A stretch of 64,000 bases of DNA from Brachypterus glaber (GCA_958510825.1 OY294045.1:6995916-7059915), one strand, 5' to 3'. Positions 32,666 through 43,790 are shown, counted from the stretch's first letter. The notes: a model not told the origin generated them from the sequence alone. Made by a program: numbers and translations.

Positions 32666-34663
32666 CTAATTGTGCTTAAATTGCTGATTTAAATCTTCAT
32701 ATTCTCTTATTGTATAAGGTTCAATCTCACAAATGTGATCAAACAGATTTCTCTTAAAAATCCTTAAATTTTTACTTAAATTCTTTAATTCGCTTGGTAG
32801 GTCATTAAAGAATTTCATAGAAGAGTAGTACGAGCTCTTTTCAAAAGAAGTTAATCTATGTTTTGGAATATTATAGTCCAAAATTCTTTGCGATTTTGAA
32901 GCCGCTTCCTTAAATAAATATTGGTTTTTAAGAGAGAACAAAATTACATCGTATATGTACAAGCCCACAGCCGTAAGTAACCTGTTTGATTTAAAAACGC
33001 CCCTACAAGTTTCCCTGTATGATAGATTTAATATTGTCCTTATAGCTCGTTTTTGGCAAACAAGTATCGAATCCATTTCCTTAGTTTTACCCCAGAAGAT
33101 AATGCCGTATCTCAAATGACTTTGGAAGTTAGAAAAGTAAATGGTCTTGAGCGTTTCAAAATCTAGGTACCTCCTTAGCACAAATAAGGAATATGTCACC
33201 TTATTCAACTTTCTCTGCAAATGATCCACATGCGTATCCCAGTTTAGATGTTCATCTAAGTGAATACCCAAGAACATTACATTATTTTCCAACGTTTTCT
33301 CGGAATTATTTATATTGATATTTATATTGATGGTTCCAATTGGCTGGTTTTGTAACTTGAACATTATATAGTTAGTTTTTTCTTCATTTAAAATAAGTTG
33401 ATTTTTTTCAAGCCAATCTTTAACATTTTTTATAAGCAATTCCGTTTCACTTATTAAAGATTGGATATTGTTTGATTTTACCAGAAAGTTGGAATCATCA
33501 GCAAAACTTGTGAGGGTTTGATTTGTATTGCGTAGGGTCACATGTAGATCATTTACAAAGATGATGAACAGCAAGGGCCCCAGAATGCTACCCTGAGGTA
33601 TCCCAACCTCAAGAAATTTTACAGACGACAAATATTTTATAAAATCTTCAGTAATCTGAACTTGTTGCATTCTATCTGCAAGGTAGGACCTCAGCCACTG
33701 TAATGCACGACCCCTGATGCCATACCTCTCCAGTTTTTCGAATAGAATATTATAATTTAGACAATCAAAGGCTTTTGTAAGATCCAACAGAATAGCTAAT
33801 ATTTGTTGTCTATTTTCGAACCCTTCAAAAATACTCTTCAGGAAGTCGTGCACCGCAGTTTCAATAGACCTACCCTGCAAATAACCATGTTGCGTGGCTG
33901 CAACTAACTTATATTTATTAAAGAAGCTTATAATTCTTTTGCTCATGGCAAGCTCAAATATTTTGGAAAAAGAGGGTAGTAAACTAATTGGTCTGTAATT
34001 CTTTATTAAGGTAGGGTCACCCTTTTTATATATGGGCAGCACAATGGCGCCCTTGAGTCTACTGGGAAATATTCCCTGTGCTAGGGAGTTATTGAGGATA
34101 TGGGCTACAGGCTTGTACAACACATCTTTGCAATATTTGATAACACTTGTGGAGATTTCATCATTACCACAGCTCATCTTGCTTTTCAGTTGCTGGAAGA
34201 GACCCAAACACTCAGATTCAGTGACAGGTTCAATAAATATTGTGTTATTATTAAAAGGTATATCACTATCAAATTTAATATCGTTTTTATCATTTAATAG
34301 GTTCTTTACTGAGTTTATAGTATAATCGTTAAAATTTTCACATGTACTTTCTGGTTTTCCTAGTAATTGTAAATTGTTTTTTGTGTCTGCGGTACTTCTC
34401 ATTTTTTTAATAATATTCCAGACTGTCTTTGACTTGTTTTGAGATACTTGAATCTGAGTGCTGAGTGATCTCTTTCTAGCCGCTGTCAGTGCTGCATCAT
34501 AATCTTTTTTTGACTTTTTGTACATTACATTATAGTTAGGGTCATGTCTACTTAACACAAAATAAATATCAAGCTGGTTTTTATGAAACTGTACAGTCAG
34601 ATCTTTTTTGTAGGATTTGACTTTATGCTTAATTTTTGTTTGTTTTTTTTGGAAAGCATTCAT
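32666..34663 (-). CDS. LINE ORF2: reverse transcriptase part
   Basis: This 665-codon frame contains the RT fingers and palm: LPIYKKGDPTLIKNYRPISL, then LLDLTKAFDCLN with the first catalytic Asp, GIPQGSILGPLLFIIFVNDL, and FADD as the catalytic Asp pair. A C-terminal region follows (FLGIHLDEHLNWDTHV; LRYGIIFWG; QKRAIRTIL; FFNDLPSEL), typical of the CR1/jockey group. It reads in the same register as the upstream endonuclease frame, but the 22 nt between them include a stop because of two compensating indels in A-runs. The protein would copy the element RNA at a nicked target (target-primed reverse transcription). Its length suggests a fairly young copy, although the frameshifts would stop expression unless they are sequencing errors. 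Confidence 0.9.
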   Translation of the reverse strand: MNAFQKKQTKIKHKVKSYKKDLTVQFHKNQLDIYFVLSRHDPNYNVMYKKSKKDYDAALTAARKRSLSTQIQVSQNKSKTVWNIIKKMRSTADTKNNLQLLGKPESTCENFNDYTINSVKNLLNDKNDIKFDSDIPFNNNTIFIEPVTESECLGLFQQLKSKMSCGNDEISTSVIKYCKDVLYKPVAHILNNSLAQGIFPSRLKGAIVLPIYKKGDPTLIKNYRPISLLPSFSKIFELAMSKRIISFFNKYKLVAATQHGYLQGRSIETAVHDFLKSIFEGFENRQQILAILLDLTKAFDCLNYNILFEKLERYGIRGRALQWLRSYLADRMQQVQITEDFIKYLSSVKFLEVGIPQGSILGPLLFIIFVNDLHVTLRNTNQTLTSFADDSNFLVKSNNIQSLISETELLIKNVKDWLEKNQLILNEEKTNYIMFKLQNQPIGTININININNSEKTLENNVMFLGIHLDEHLNWDTHVDHLQRKLNKVTYSLFVLRRYLDFETLKTIYFSNFQSHLRYGIIFWGKTKEMDSILVCQKRAIRTILNLSYRETCRGVFKSNRLLTAVGLYIYDVILFSLKNQYLFKEAASKSQRILDYNIPKHRLTSFEKSSYYSSMKFFNDLPSELKNLSKNLRIFKRNLFDHICEIEPYTIREYEDLNQQFKHN

Positions 34664-34684
34664 TGAATAGTGGTATGAGCGTGT

Positions 34685-35577
34685 TCATAAAAAGATTCCA
34701 CTGCTCATCAACATTTTCATTTGAACATTCATAAACATTCTGCCAGTTTTGTTCAGCAAGTTTTTCTTTGAAAAGTTTTTTATTTTCCTCATTAAAATTT
34801 CTAGTTTGTATTTTTTTGGCAGGTTATTTTTTGCATAATATGTGAGTTTTACAAGTTTGTGATCTGAGATGTGTTTTTCAATAACTTCAGCTTGATATCC
34901 ACTTACATTTGTTGGTATATTATCGATACACGTTTTAGATTTACAATTTATTCTAGTGCCCACTCTAGTTATAGATTTATGACAATAATCTAGGCCATAA
35001 CTATGAATTATGGATAAAAATTCTACAGTACTGTTTGCACTTTCTAACAGGTTTATATTGAAATCTCCGGCTAGAAAAATATTGCAGTTTTCTGTGATGA
35101 GCTTACCAAGCAGCTTTTCTAATACTAGTAAAAATGTACTTACGTCTTTGTCTGGGTTGTATATGGATAATACTATACTTTTTTCTGATCGATGGTAAAT
35201 CTCTACACTAGCAATTTCCACTACTCCATATATTGACATATCTTCCAAATCACTCCTACGTTTACACTGTACTTTTTTGTTGACATACACACTTACACCA
35301 CCATGTTCGTTTAGTTTACGACAAAATTTGGATTTCAATGTAAAATTGTCAAAATTGTATTCCTGAAGTTGTGACTCTGTTTTCCAGTGTTCTTGCACGC
35401 ACATACACACACACTCTGGATTTTCGGCTAATAGTTCGCGTAATGTGTCCATTTTATTACCCAGGGATTGGACATTTTGGGATAATATTATGTTTTTATC
35501 ATTTTTATCAGTTTTGTTTATGTTATATAGCCTGTATATTGTATAGCCTGTAGCGAAATAAAATAACCAATATTTAA
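34685..35577 (-). pseudogene. LINE ORF2: apurinic-type endonuclease part, frameshifted
   Basis: The first ATG is at 35452, but the open frame extends up to about 35577 and gives QNVQSLGNKMDTLREL, the catalytic-Asn start of EEP endonucleases. VCVQEHW-like VCMCVQEHW holds the Glu, FLAGDFNIN the Asp, and HISDHKLV the terminal Asp-His. After LPKK the annotated frame goes wrong: shifting by one base in the A-run at 34811-34817 restores a plausible linker (IQTRNFNEENKKLFKEKL) that ends FNECFPKK, where a second A-run (34643-34650) shifts into the RT frame. The domain nicks DNA to start retrotransposition. Two single-base indels, both in homopolymers, break the ORF. Confidence 0.85.
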
Positions 35578-36887
35578 TCGGTAATTATGTATTAAAATAG
35601 GATTTCATAAGTTAATCCAGACAGCGTAATTTGTGTTGCATATATAGAATATTCAAAATATGTCGTGTGACGTCACATTTGTGACGAAGGATCCGTTTCC
35701 CTTTCTTATCAATAGTGCCATTTTGTTCTAGCACTCATGTGCAACTGTGAAAAGTTAATTCATCCTCTGGATGGATCCTATATTTACAGATAATATTATT
35801 TTAAATAATATCTAAATGTAGCTGTCTGGTGTCTTAGGTAAGAATATTACTAATTTATAATTTAATTTTGTAACTAATTTTAAATTTTTGTATCTTAGCT
35901 TTTACCATGGTTTTGTGCACGATTTGTCAACACAAACCCTCTGAAATTGGTCTATAACTTGTCTAATAAAACTCTCCATTCACAAACCAGTTATTTCTAT
36001 AAACCTACAACCCCTAAAGAGTCTTAAAAACAACAAGGCGTCCAATACCGGATTTTCATTTCTATATTTCAAAGTGGTTTTATTACAAGCCCTTGGAATG
36101 TAGATTTATTGGTAAAAAATCTCATTTTTTATTTGGCCCAACATTGTGTTGCAACAGTTCTATTGCGGCCTTTACTCTACTTGGGGCTGAACGGTTGTGT
36201 ATGTGCAGTCTTTTAATTTGGGAAGAGTCAAAAGGCCAAAGATATTCGGTTAAAATATCTTTTCGATTCCGGTTTTGATGATATCTGATTTAATTTGATG
36301 TTCAGATAGAATGGGTTCGTTTAAATTGTTACTTCTTTTTAATGAAATTATTCTGTCTGCATTTTTTTAGAAAGTTGCCTTTTAATGTGTATACCTTATT
36401 TATTGAAAAGATTTTTTTTTTTTGAAAATTGTACAGAGATGAGGCAATTTTGTCCAATATTTGCTTATTTTTAAAGGATTCATTTTTGTTGATTTACAAG
36501 AGATTCACTATCAACGCTGATATACCAACTATTTTAGGTTATGCAATTTTTTTTTTCTATAAAAACTCAAAACACAGATCTCTTTGAAACAAAAGAATTG
36601 ATTCCTTTGCCATTTTTGCTCTTAAGGCATATTAATTTAATTTTAGCCTAAATATATCATCAGATCTTGATATGAAATCTACATTCTCTTGCCAGTTAAT
36701 TTTTCACCAAAGCATCATTATTGTTGTAACTTAGGTTGGTACTTTACAAAAACTCATATAACTTTTAAAAGACAATAATAAATTGTTATATTACTTTAAA
36801 TTTGCCATTTATTTATATGAATAGAATCATTCGTTTAAGTAATTCTCATATTTATTTGGTTCAAAGAATTTGTTTTGTCAGTACAAG
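35578..36887. other. Non-coding, nothing recognised
   Basis: Includes TGTGACGTCACATTTGTGACG near 35665-35688 (a CRE-like palindrome) without gene context. The frame at 36093-36278 has no known domain. Confidence 0.35.
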
Positions 36888-36889
36888 TA

Positions 36890-37684
36890 CACGGTAAAAA
36901 TAAATTACATTAAATTACATAGTCGGTAAATGGTAATATGTTGCCATAGACCGGAATGGTAAAAATTACATAGTCCATAATGGTAATATTTTGAATAGAC
37001 CGGAACGGTAAAAATTACATAGTCCAGAATGGTAATATTTTGCAGTTGAAATTTGAAAAAAAATATTTACTACTTCGAAAATGTTTGTTCCAAATTACAA
37101 GTCTCTGTGTCAAAGCTTTTTTGAAATATCGTAGCGTAAAGTTCACTTGGTTTAATAAACCAAACGATTTGCACCCTTAATAAGAGTATAAACTGCTTAC
37201 ATCTTTCTTTAAAGATCTATTTGTTGATAAAGATCGTAATTTATAATGAACCTAAATTTTAGGCCACAAATAAACCATTTAAATATCGTACATATAATAT
37301 TTTTACACTTTTAACACTTTAACCTAGCAGCATGCGTCGCTATCTCTCTAACAATAAAAATATTAAACGGTCCGTCTCATGATGCGACGCCTTCTTGGTT
37401 ATTGTCCAAAGCTAACGCGCGTCTTAAAATAACATAGCCCGATATTGTAAAATCATGTAAAAATATGTATGTATGTATGTATATTTTTTTACATTATTTT
37501 ACATTATTTTACATTCTTTTACATTATTTTACATTCTTTTACATTCTTTTACGTTCTTTTACATTATTTTACATTCTTTTACATAAATTCATGAATTATG
37601 CATAGTCCAGAATAGTAAATTTACTATTCCGTACTATGTAAATTCATGTATTTTTACATTATTTTACATGCTGTTTTTACAGTG
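36890..37684 (-). mobile_element. TA-flanked MITE family F, copy 2
   Basis: Reverse copy of 17383-18287, flanked by TA at 36888-36889 and 37685-37686. It has fewer copies of both internal minisatellites, plus a (TATG)n run near 37470. Confidence 0.82.
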
Positions 37685-37686
37685 TA

Positions 37687-38754
37687 CGCCAAATCGTAAG
37701 AGAAATCAAATAAACTCATTGATTTGAATCAGGATAAGATTGTTTTTTTGTGTAAATATTAAAAATTGTTGCGGCTTTGCAAATTTTGTGTCTAGTTGCC
37801 ATATGTGGAATACACGTAGCTACCAAATCTCTCCTTTTTTTTGCATTAAAATGCAAATAATGTTAACTAGAGTATCTGTACTGAAAGTACGGTACTTTAT
37901 TTATTCTATAGGTACTAATAGTACTATTAAAAACATTATTATTGGACAAAACTAAACATGTATCTATTAAAAACTGCAAATGTAGTTGGTAAATTATTGT
38001 TATTATCGTAACAACTTGTTTTGTATAAGATTCTAGTTATAAATAAAATGGAAAATATAGCGTAGGTTCTAAATACCGTCAATGTAAAATAGTATACTAT
38101 TGTAGTATATTATGCTCTTCACAGTATAAGAACTAGAAGAGTATTATAGAAGTGAGAATAGAAGAACTTTCCAATTTCCAAAATCCAGAAATTAGTATTA
38201 AAGCAAAAAGTTCTTACACCAATTCTGAACAGCCAAACCAACACAAGGTTCGATTAACAAATTTTCAGAAACTAATACACTAAAGTTTAGTTTTTTAAGG
38301 TATAGTTATTTTAAACCTTCCCGCTTGTAAACAATCTTGAAATTACCACAGCAACGTAAGATACGCATGCGTTGTAAGCGAAATGACTAGGCCCAATTTG
38401 CATAACCTTAAAACGTTGACGTGCCATTAACGAGAACAAAACATTGGTTTATTCATCTATATTATTGGAATAAAAGCGATTTTATAAGCAAATTTTGTTT
38501 CTACAGGATTACAAAAGTGTTTTTAGCAACAGCTTTATCAATTCTCTTTTTTTACATCAAAACATCATAAAAACAAAGTAACTAAACAAAAATTATAAAT
38601 TTTGGTTATGTTGACGTTCAAAACAAGCCACATGCTTCAGTGTAAATCGGACTTTTTGGAGTAGTTAGCGGCAAATTTAAAATAACTATACCTTCGTATT
38701 CGTACCAATTTTGAAAAAAAAGTCCATTCACAAAAAAAACTTATAGGGGGTTAA
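37687..38754. other. Non-coding, nothing recognised
   Basis: No firm repeat or gene. The frame at 37740-37955 lacks a recognisable domain. Confidence 0.35.
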
Positions 38755-39022
38755 CTGTCAAGTTTACGGTCATATTTTGGTAACTTTTAAACGCCCCGAC
38801 CAAGAAACATGAAATTTGGTATGGGTGGTCTGTGCGTCAAGACCAACCAATTTACCTGTCAAAATGTTTAGGTCATATTTTGCTGACTTTCAAACGTCGC
38901 GCCCTAGAAACATGAAATTCGGAATGGGTGCTCTTTGCAACCAGACCAATCGATACACCTGTTAAATGACAGTTAAACCCATATTTTGTGAACTTTTAAA
39001 CACCTTGACGTAGAAGCATGAA
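38755..39022 (+). repeat. Diverged tandem repeat, about 115-bp unit
   Basis: GTCATATTTTG.T.ACTTT.AAACG..GA.A.GAAACATGAAAT occurs twice (about 38770 and 38875), with a third partial copy at 38980. Confidence 0.6.
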
Positions 39023-39334
39023 AGAGAAAACGCAATAAGACATCCACTCTGAAGAATATACAATGGATTGCTAAGCATTACATATCTTTACGGCTTGTTA
39101 TATCTAAAAAGAGAGATGGAAAGTTTCAAATGAAGATAACTTCGAGGATAACTCACCACACACTAAAAAATGAAGTGTAAAATTTTAAAATCGCTTTACA
39201 CGTTCAAATCTTTTTAATTAGTTTCATTGTAAAATTTACCATTCTGTTCCAATAACACATTTTAATGCACCTTTGCATTGGTTCTAGATTAGAGCAGGGT
39301 TTGCTCCAGCGAGAAACGACATTACAGCGCCTAA

Positions 39335-39479
39335 AGGCGTATCCAGAAGCTTGCATAAGAACATAAAATATAAGAATACATTGCCGTGATTGGCTTACAA
39401 GATACATGGCGGCTAATCAAGCCAATCACGGCATCGCATTGTTATGTTTTATGTTCCTATGCGAGCTTGTGAATAGGCA
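39335..39479. mobile_element. Palindromic MITE family E, copy 2
   Basis: AGGCGTATCCAGAAGCTTGC is answered by GCGAGCTTGTGAATAGGC; the core GTGATTGGCTTAC/CAAGCCAATCACGG is conserved. CTAA flanks both sides (39331-39334, 39480-39483). Confidence 0.78.
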
Positions 39480-39589
39480 CTAACATGTCAAAGGAGAAAA
39501 CTCGACGCAGTTTTCGCTTAAGCACAGACTCTCTGTCACAGAGGACAAAATGTACACCCAGGAGATCCTTTTTAGTATTATTTTTTCTA

Positions 39590-40098
39590 TTTTGCGACTC
39601 TTATACGCTGATAATCACAAGCATTTTGCGTGTTCTTATAGGCCTAAAAGGTTTGTAATTTTTTTTCTTTTGGGTTGGCAATACAGGACAAAAGAAAACC
39701 GCTTGGCGTTTTTCGTGTAAATGCAAAAAAACGTTTTTAAGTTTAGTTTTCTACGAAATTGTGTTTTAAGTTAATTTTTACCGTGTTAAAATTGTGACTT
39801 GGTTACTTGCAGTGAAAAAGAGAAGAGCTGACTATAAAAGATCAAAATATCGCTTGTTCTATGAATTTCAAACATAGCGAAAATTTTTATGCCAACCCTA
39901 AACAAAAATCTCTAAATCGGTCATCAATTTAAATGTAATTTTTTTTAAAATAATTTTAGAACAAAATAGAACAAATAGTATAAAGCACTCGTTTCATAAC
40001 ACGGCTTTAGCGTACTAGTACATACTTTAGAAAACTTGCCGCGGCTTGTTTTCTAAACTTGTACTCGTTTTATGAAACTAGTACTTTAATATACTATT
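39590..40098. repeat. Dispersed repeat (copy 2 of 13477-13945) with full hairpin
   Basis: Matches 13477-13945 from TTCTATTTTGC.ACTCTTATA onward. At the right a complete palindrome (39978-40098) pairs AGTATAAAGCACTCGTTTC with AAACTAGTACTTTAATATACT around GCCGCGGC. Confidence 0.65.
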
Positions 40099-40189
40099 AT
40101 GGTGAGCTTTGGGTGTGAATTATCAGTCACACGAGCGAGGGGTGTTTCACCTCCAAAATTTTGTAAATGTATTGTCAAAAATGTCAAAT

Positions 40190-40278
40190 ATTGTCAGTAA
40201 TGTCAAGTAATGTCGAGTAATGTCAAGTAATGTCAGGTAATGTCATGTAATGTCAGATAATGTCGAAGTAATGTCAGT
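40190..40278 (+). repeat. 10-bp minisatellite TAATGTCAAG
   Basis: About eight variants of TAATGTCAAG/TAATGTCAGG in a row, directly left of the PLE insertion. Confidence 0.8.
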
Positions 40279-40377
40279 CAAAGCGTACATGTATTTTAGA
40301 TTTTAAGCTTTCACGGCCATTAAGATATAAAGAACTTTCACTTTCGGGTTTAGACCGTGTTAATGGATTTTCACTTT

Positions 40378-40416
40378 CCGACGTTTCGTCTCTTACTACT
40401 AGAGACATCTTCAGGG
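40378..40416 (-). ncRNA. Hammerhead-like motif, PLE minus arm
   Basis: Same core as 8794-8832, on the minus strand. Confidence 0.55.
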
Positions 40417-40457
40417 ATTAATCTGAAACTAAGTTTCGAATCAACTTGTGTCACTAT

Positions 40458-41028
40458 TTATGACGAGTTGTGGTTATTCACCCGTGACGAGGTTTTTCCT
40501 ATCAAAGACTTCCATATTGCAGGTAAGTGGTAACCAGTGTCCCGATTGATATTGTTAGGATGCTTGATGATTTCTATCGATTCCCGTATCTTCCTTGGCA
40601 TTTTTCTGTTTTCTGTTAATATTTGTTTTGTTTCAGACAAATTGATTTTATGACCTGTTTCATGTACATGTTCGGCTACTGCCGATAAGGAAATTTGTTT
40701 CTTTCTTATATTGCGCTCATGCTCTTGAAGTCTTGTAGAAATTTTTCTCTTAGTTTCACCTATGTAAACCGTACCACAGGAGCAGGGTATTTTATATACG
40801 CCTTCTGAACTCAGGGGTATTTTGTCTTTTGTTGAAGTCAAACATTGACCTAATTTTTGGTTGGACCGAAATATAGGCTTAATATTTGACTTTTTCAAAA
40901 GTTTACCTATTTTATCCGTGATACCGCTTACATAGGGAAGTATAACTTGTGTCTGTCTGTCATTGTCACTATTGTCCTGTTGTTTGGGTCTGGGATTTCT
41001 GTATTTGTATATGGTCTTATTAATGTCT
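40458..41028 (-). pseudogene. PLE fragment, GIY-YIG part (minus arm)
   Basis: Intact frame from the arm junction to the stop at 40458. It keeps GVYKIPCSCGTVYIGETKR and RESIEI but has lost the RT. The first Met (40898) is internal. This is a truncated gene, not an independent protein. Confidence 0.88.
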
Positions 41029-41059
41029 CAATTCCCAACATAAATCTATACGGTTTACG

Positions 41060-41896
41060 ATGGAAATTGAGAACAACGGATCACTTCCCTTTTTGGACGT
41101 TTTGGTTTACAAAACGGAAAATGGCTCAATAGGACACTCGGTATACAGGAAGAAAACCCACACTGACAGATACCTAAACGCATTTTCACATCACCATCCC
41201 TCTCAAAAACGCTCGGTAGTTAATTCACTTGTTCATAGGGCTTTCATGATTTCAGACAAGAATTCCCTAGACACAGAACTCCTTAAACTAACCAAAGCCT
41301 TGACCATGAACGGTTATACCAAAAAAGACATTAATAAGACCATATACAAATACAGAAATCCCAGACCCAAACAACAGGACAATAGTGACAATGACAGACA
41401 GACACAAGTTATACTTCCCTATGTAAGCGGTATCACGGATAAAATAGGTAAACTTTTGAAAAAGTCAAATATTAAGCCTATATTTCGGTCCAACCAAAAA
41501 TTAGGTCAATGTTTGACTTCAACAAAAGACAAAATACCCCTGAGTTCAGAAGGCGTATATAAAATACCCTGCTCCTGTGGTACGGTTTACATAGGTGAAA
41601 CTAAGAGAAAAATTTCTACAAGACTTCAAGAGCATGAGCGCAATATAAGAAAGAAACAAATTTCCTTATCGGCAGTAGCCGAACATGTACATGAAACAGG
41701 TCATAAAATCAATTTGTCTGAAACAAAACAAATATTAACAGAAAACAGAAAAATGCCAAGGAAGATACGGGAATCGATAGAAATCATCAAGCATCCTAAC
41801 AATATCAATCGGGACACTGGTTATCACTTACCTGCAATATGGAAGTCTTTGATAGGAAAAAGGTCGTCACGGGTGAATAACCACAACTCGTCATAA
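41060..41896 (+). pseudogene. PLE fragment, RT thumb + GIY-YIG part (plus arm)
   Basis: 278 codons from MEIENNGSLPFLDVLVYK to the element stop. The RT catalytic YVDD lies upstream of the truncation and is absent. The GIY-YIG domain is complete. Nearly identical to copy 1 (for example F-to-V, Y-to-D, K-to-R changes), with no frameshift. Confidence 0.9.
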
Positions 41897-41937
41897 ATAG
41901 TGACACAAGTTGATTCGAAACTTAGTTTCAGATTAAT

Positions 41938-41976
41938 CCCTGAAGATGTCTCTAGTAGTAAGAGACGAAACGTCGG
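41938..41976 (+). ncRNA. Hammerhead-like motif, PLE plus arm
   Basis: Same core as 8794-8832, plus strand. Confidence 0.55.
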
Positions 41977-42040
41977 AAAGTGAAAATCCATTAACACGGT
42001 CTAAACCCGAAAGTGAAAGTTCTTTATACGTACATGTATT

Positions 42041-42407
42041 GTCTAAGGTGAGACACCCCTCGCACACAAGTTTAAAAATTAAAACTCGTTTTTTTTACCA
42101 CTCGTAAAATCTTTTTTTGAAACCGTGCCATTTTTTACTGTGTAGTTTGTAATTTTAGCCACAATTATAATCTGTTGATTGGTAAAATATATTTCACCAA
42201 CTGTATACTATACAGTTTAGATTAAAATCCATTAAGGTTGGTGTTTTATCAGATTTAATTTATAGGAATGCGGAATGGGAAGTAACAAAATATGTCTGTA
42301 TTTTCAGATACCATTTTTTCTTTGCACAAATTTCACCGTTATAGATCAATATGCAAATAAATTCTTTCATACAGAAAGTTTTAAGTCTTTGGATAATGTT
42401 ATACAAT
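42041..42407. other. Non-coding, nothing recognised
   Basis: AT-rich; no supported feature. Confidence 0.35.
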
Positions 42408-43432
42408 ATGTACACTAGGGTGGGTCAAACAAACCGACTATTTTTTTTTTACTTTATACTCTGAAAAATCGGTTGCTAGACACCTCTAGAAAGTTCTCAC
42501 CAAATATGAGCTCTTAATTTTGATAAGAAGGTTCTCCGCTTTACAATTTTCCATTTTTTCCTCAGTATTAGAAACAAAAATTCATATCTCTTTGACAACT
42601 GTTCGTTAAAAAGTATGGTAGGAAATCGAACACTCTACAAAAAAGGTCTCCTACAATTTATTCGTAAACCTCACCGTTTAAAAGATATCAAAGGTTAAAG
42701 TTTGATTATTTTAAGAGACATTTCTGTTTTGCTTTTGACTTTTATAACTCGCTTACAAAAAATTGTTATGAAAAGTTTTGTAGGAAATTAACTGCTCTAA
42801 AAAAATGGTCTCTTATGATTTGTCGATTAAATTAAGCGTTTAAAAGATATTCATTGTCACACTTCAATGCTTACTAATTTTAATAGTTTTTGATGAATAA
42901 TTCGAATAATTTCAATTTAATTTATGAGTTTCACGAAAATTTATACAAATTTGAGTTTCTATCGTAAGAGTAACTCTTATAGAAGTTTCTCTTTCGAAAA
43001 TTTATTTGAAACTTTTTTATTTTAATATTTTCATAAAATTTATCTTTATAATAACTTATTATTTTATTATTATTTTTTTCAAAATTTAATAAATCATTGA
43101 CTCTGAGTTAGAAATAATGCACTAATTTTTTTTTTTCAATATAACCAAACATACGTAGGACTAAAAAAAACGAGACAAATAGTTTAAAACATTTCTCTTT
43201 TCATAGGAACTCAAATTTGTATAAATACTTTTTAACGAACAGTTGTCAAAGAGATATGAATTTTTGTTTCTAATACTGAGGAAAAAATGGAAAATTGTAA
43301 AGCGGAGAACCTTTTTATCAAAATTAAGAGCTCATATTTGGTGAGAATTTTCTAGAGGTGTCTAGCAACCGATTTTTCAGAGTACAAAGTAAAAAAAAAT
43401 AGTCGGTTTTTTTGACCCACCCTAATGTACAC
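42408..43432. mobile_element. Giant foldback hAT-like element 2, 8-bp duplication
   Basis: Element 42416-43424 (1009 bp) starts TAGGGTGGGTCAAAC and ends GTTTTTTTGACCCACCCTA. ATGTACAC is duplicated at 42408-42415 and 43425-43432. At least 200 bp at each end pair almost perfectly (for example TTGACAACTGTTCGTTAAAA with its complement); the centre (about 42900) is more diverged. Different sequence from foldback 1 but the same terminal TAGGGTG and duplication size. Confidence 0.88.
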
Positions 43433-43660
43433 GGTGTTTGCAGTCTTATAGCATATATTAAAGGGTATGATTCTACATCACAAAACATGAAAAACTAGCT
43501 TAGGAACATATGTCCAAACCAAACTCAAGAGAGTTACGACCCTTTAAAATTGTACTAAAAATACGGTTTTTAATTAATAACTATGGTACCCTTTGAGATA
43601 GAGCGACGAGGTTTTGCGTGTATACTAGTATTAATAAGGGCAATTTTATTATCAAATAGT
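43433..43660. mobile_element. Fragment related to mariner-like MITE family G
   Basis: ATGATTCTACATCACAAAA..ACATATGTCC..GAGTTACGACCC..GGTACCCTTTGAGATAGAGCGACGAGG aligns with 30880-31040. One end only. Confidence 0.55.
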
Positions 43661-43699
43661 TTTTTTTCTCACACTCTAATATTTTTGAAGCTGTATTTT

Positions 43700-43790
43700 T
43701 TTTAAATAATAATAATAATAAATTTATTTCATATCCCATCATTTACAAAAAAAAAATTGTACAAGTCATATCTTACTGTATACATAGAGG
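43700..43790 (-). mobile_element. LINE 3' tail fragment
   Basis: TAATAATAATAATAAATTTATTTCAT reads on the minus strand as a LINE-type 3' end with an ATT-rich tail. No coding recognised upstream. Confidence 0.4.

Larger units (their letters stand above)
32527..35577 (-). mobile_element. Non-LTR retrotransposon (CR1/jockey-like), 5' truncated
   Basis: The minus-strand element has an endonuclease domain, an RT domain, a short 3' UTR and an ATT-repeat tail (32531-32554). The first ORF is missing. Order and tail fit CR1-group LINEs; the exact clade needs phylogeny. Confidence 0.88.
40284..42040. mobile_element. Penelope-like element, head-to-head pair, 12-bp target duplication
   Basis: CGTACATGTATT at 40284-40295 is repeated at 42029-42040. 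The minus arm (40296-41028) and plus arm (41029-42028) are both 5'-truncated copies of the 7445-8872 element, joined without overlap at 41028/41029 and with their 3' ends outward. The minus arm carries about 32 nt past the usual 3' end (40296-40327, TTTCACGGCCATTAAG), perhaps read-through into a tandem PLE copy. Very few differences from copy 1 suggest a recent insertion. Confidence 0.9.

Noticed and set aside
32527..35577. LTR retrotransposon or endogenous retrovirus
   Set aside because: No long terminal repeats, protease or integrase; endonuclease order and the ATT tail show a non-LTR element. No virus-derived gene was recognised anywhere in the window.
35660..35690. CRE-like TGACGTCA as a regulatory site
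   Set aside because: No gene or promoter context near it; a short palindrome is expected by chance at this scale.
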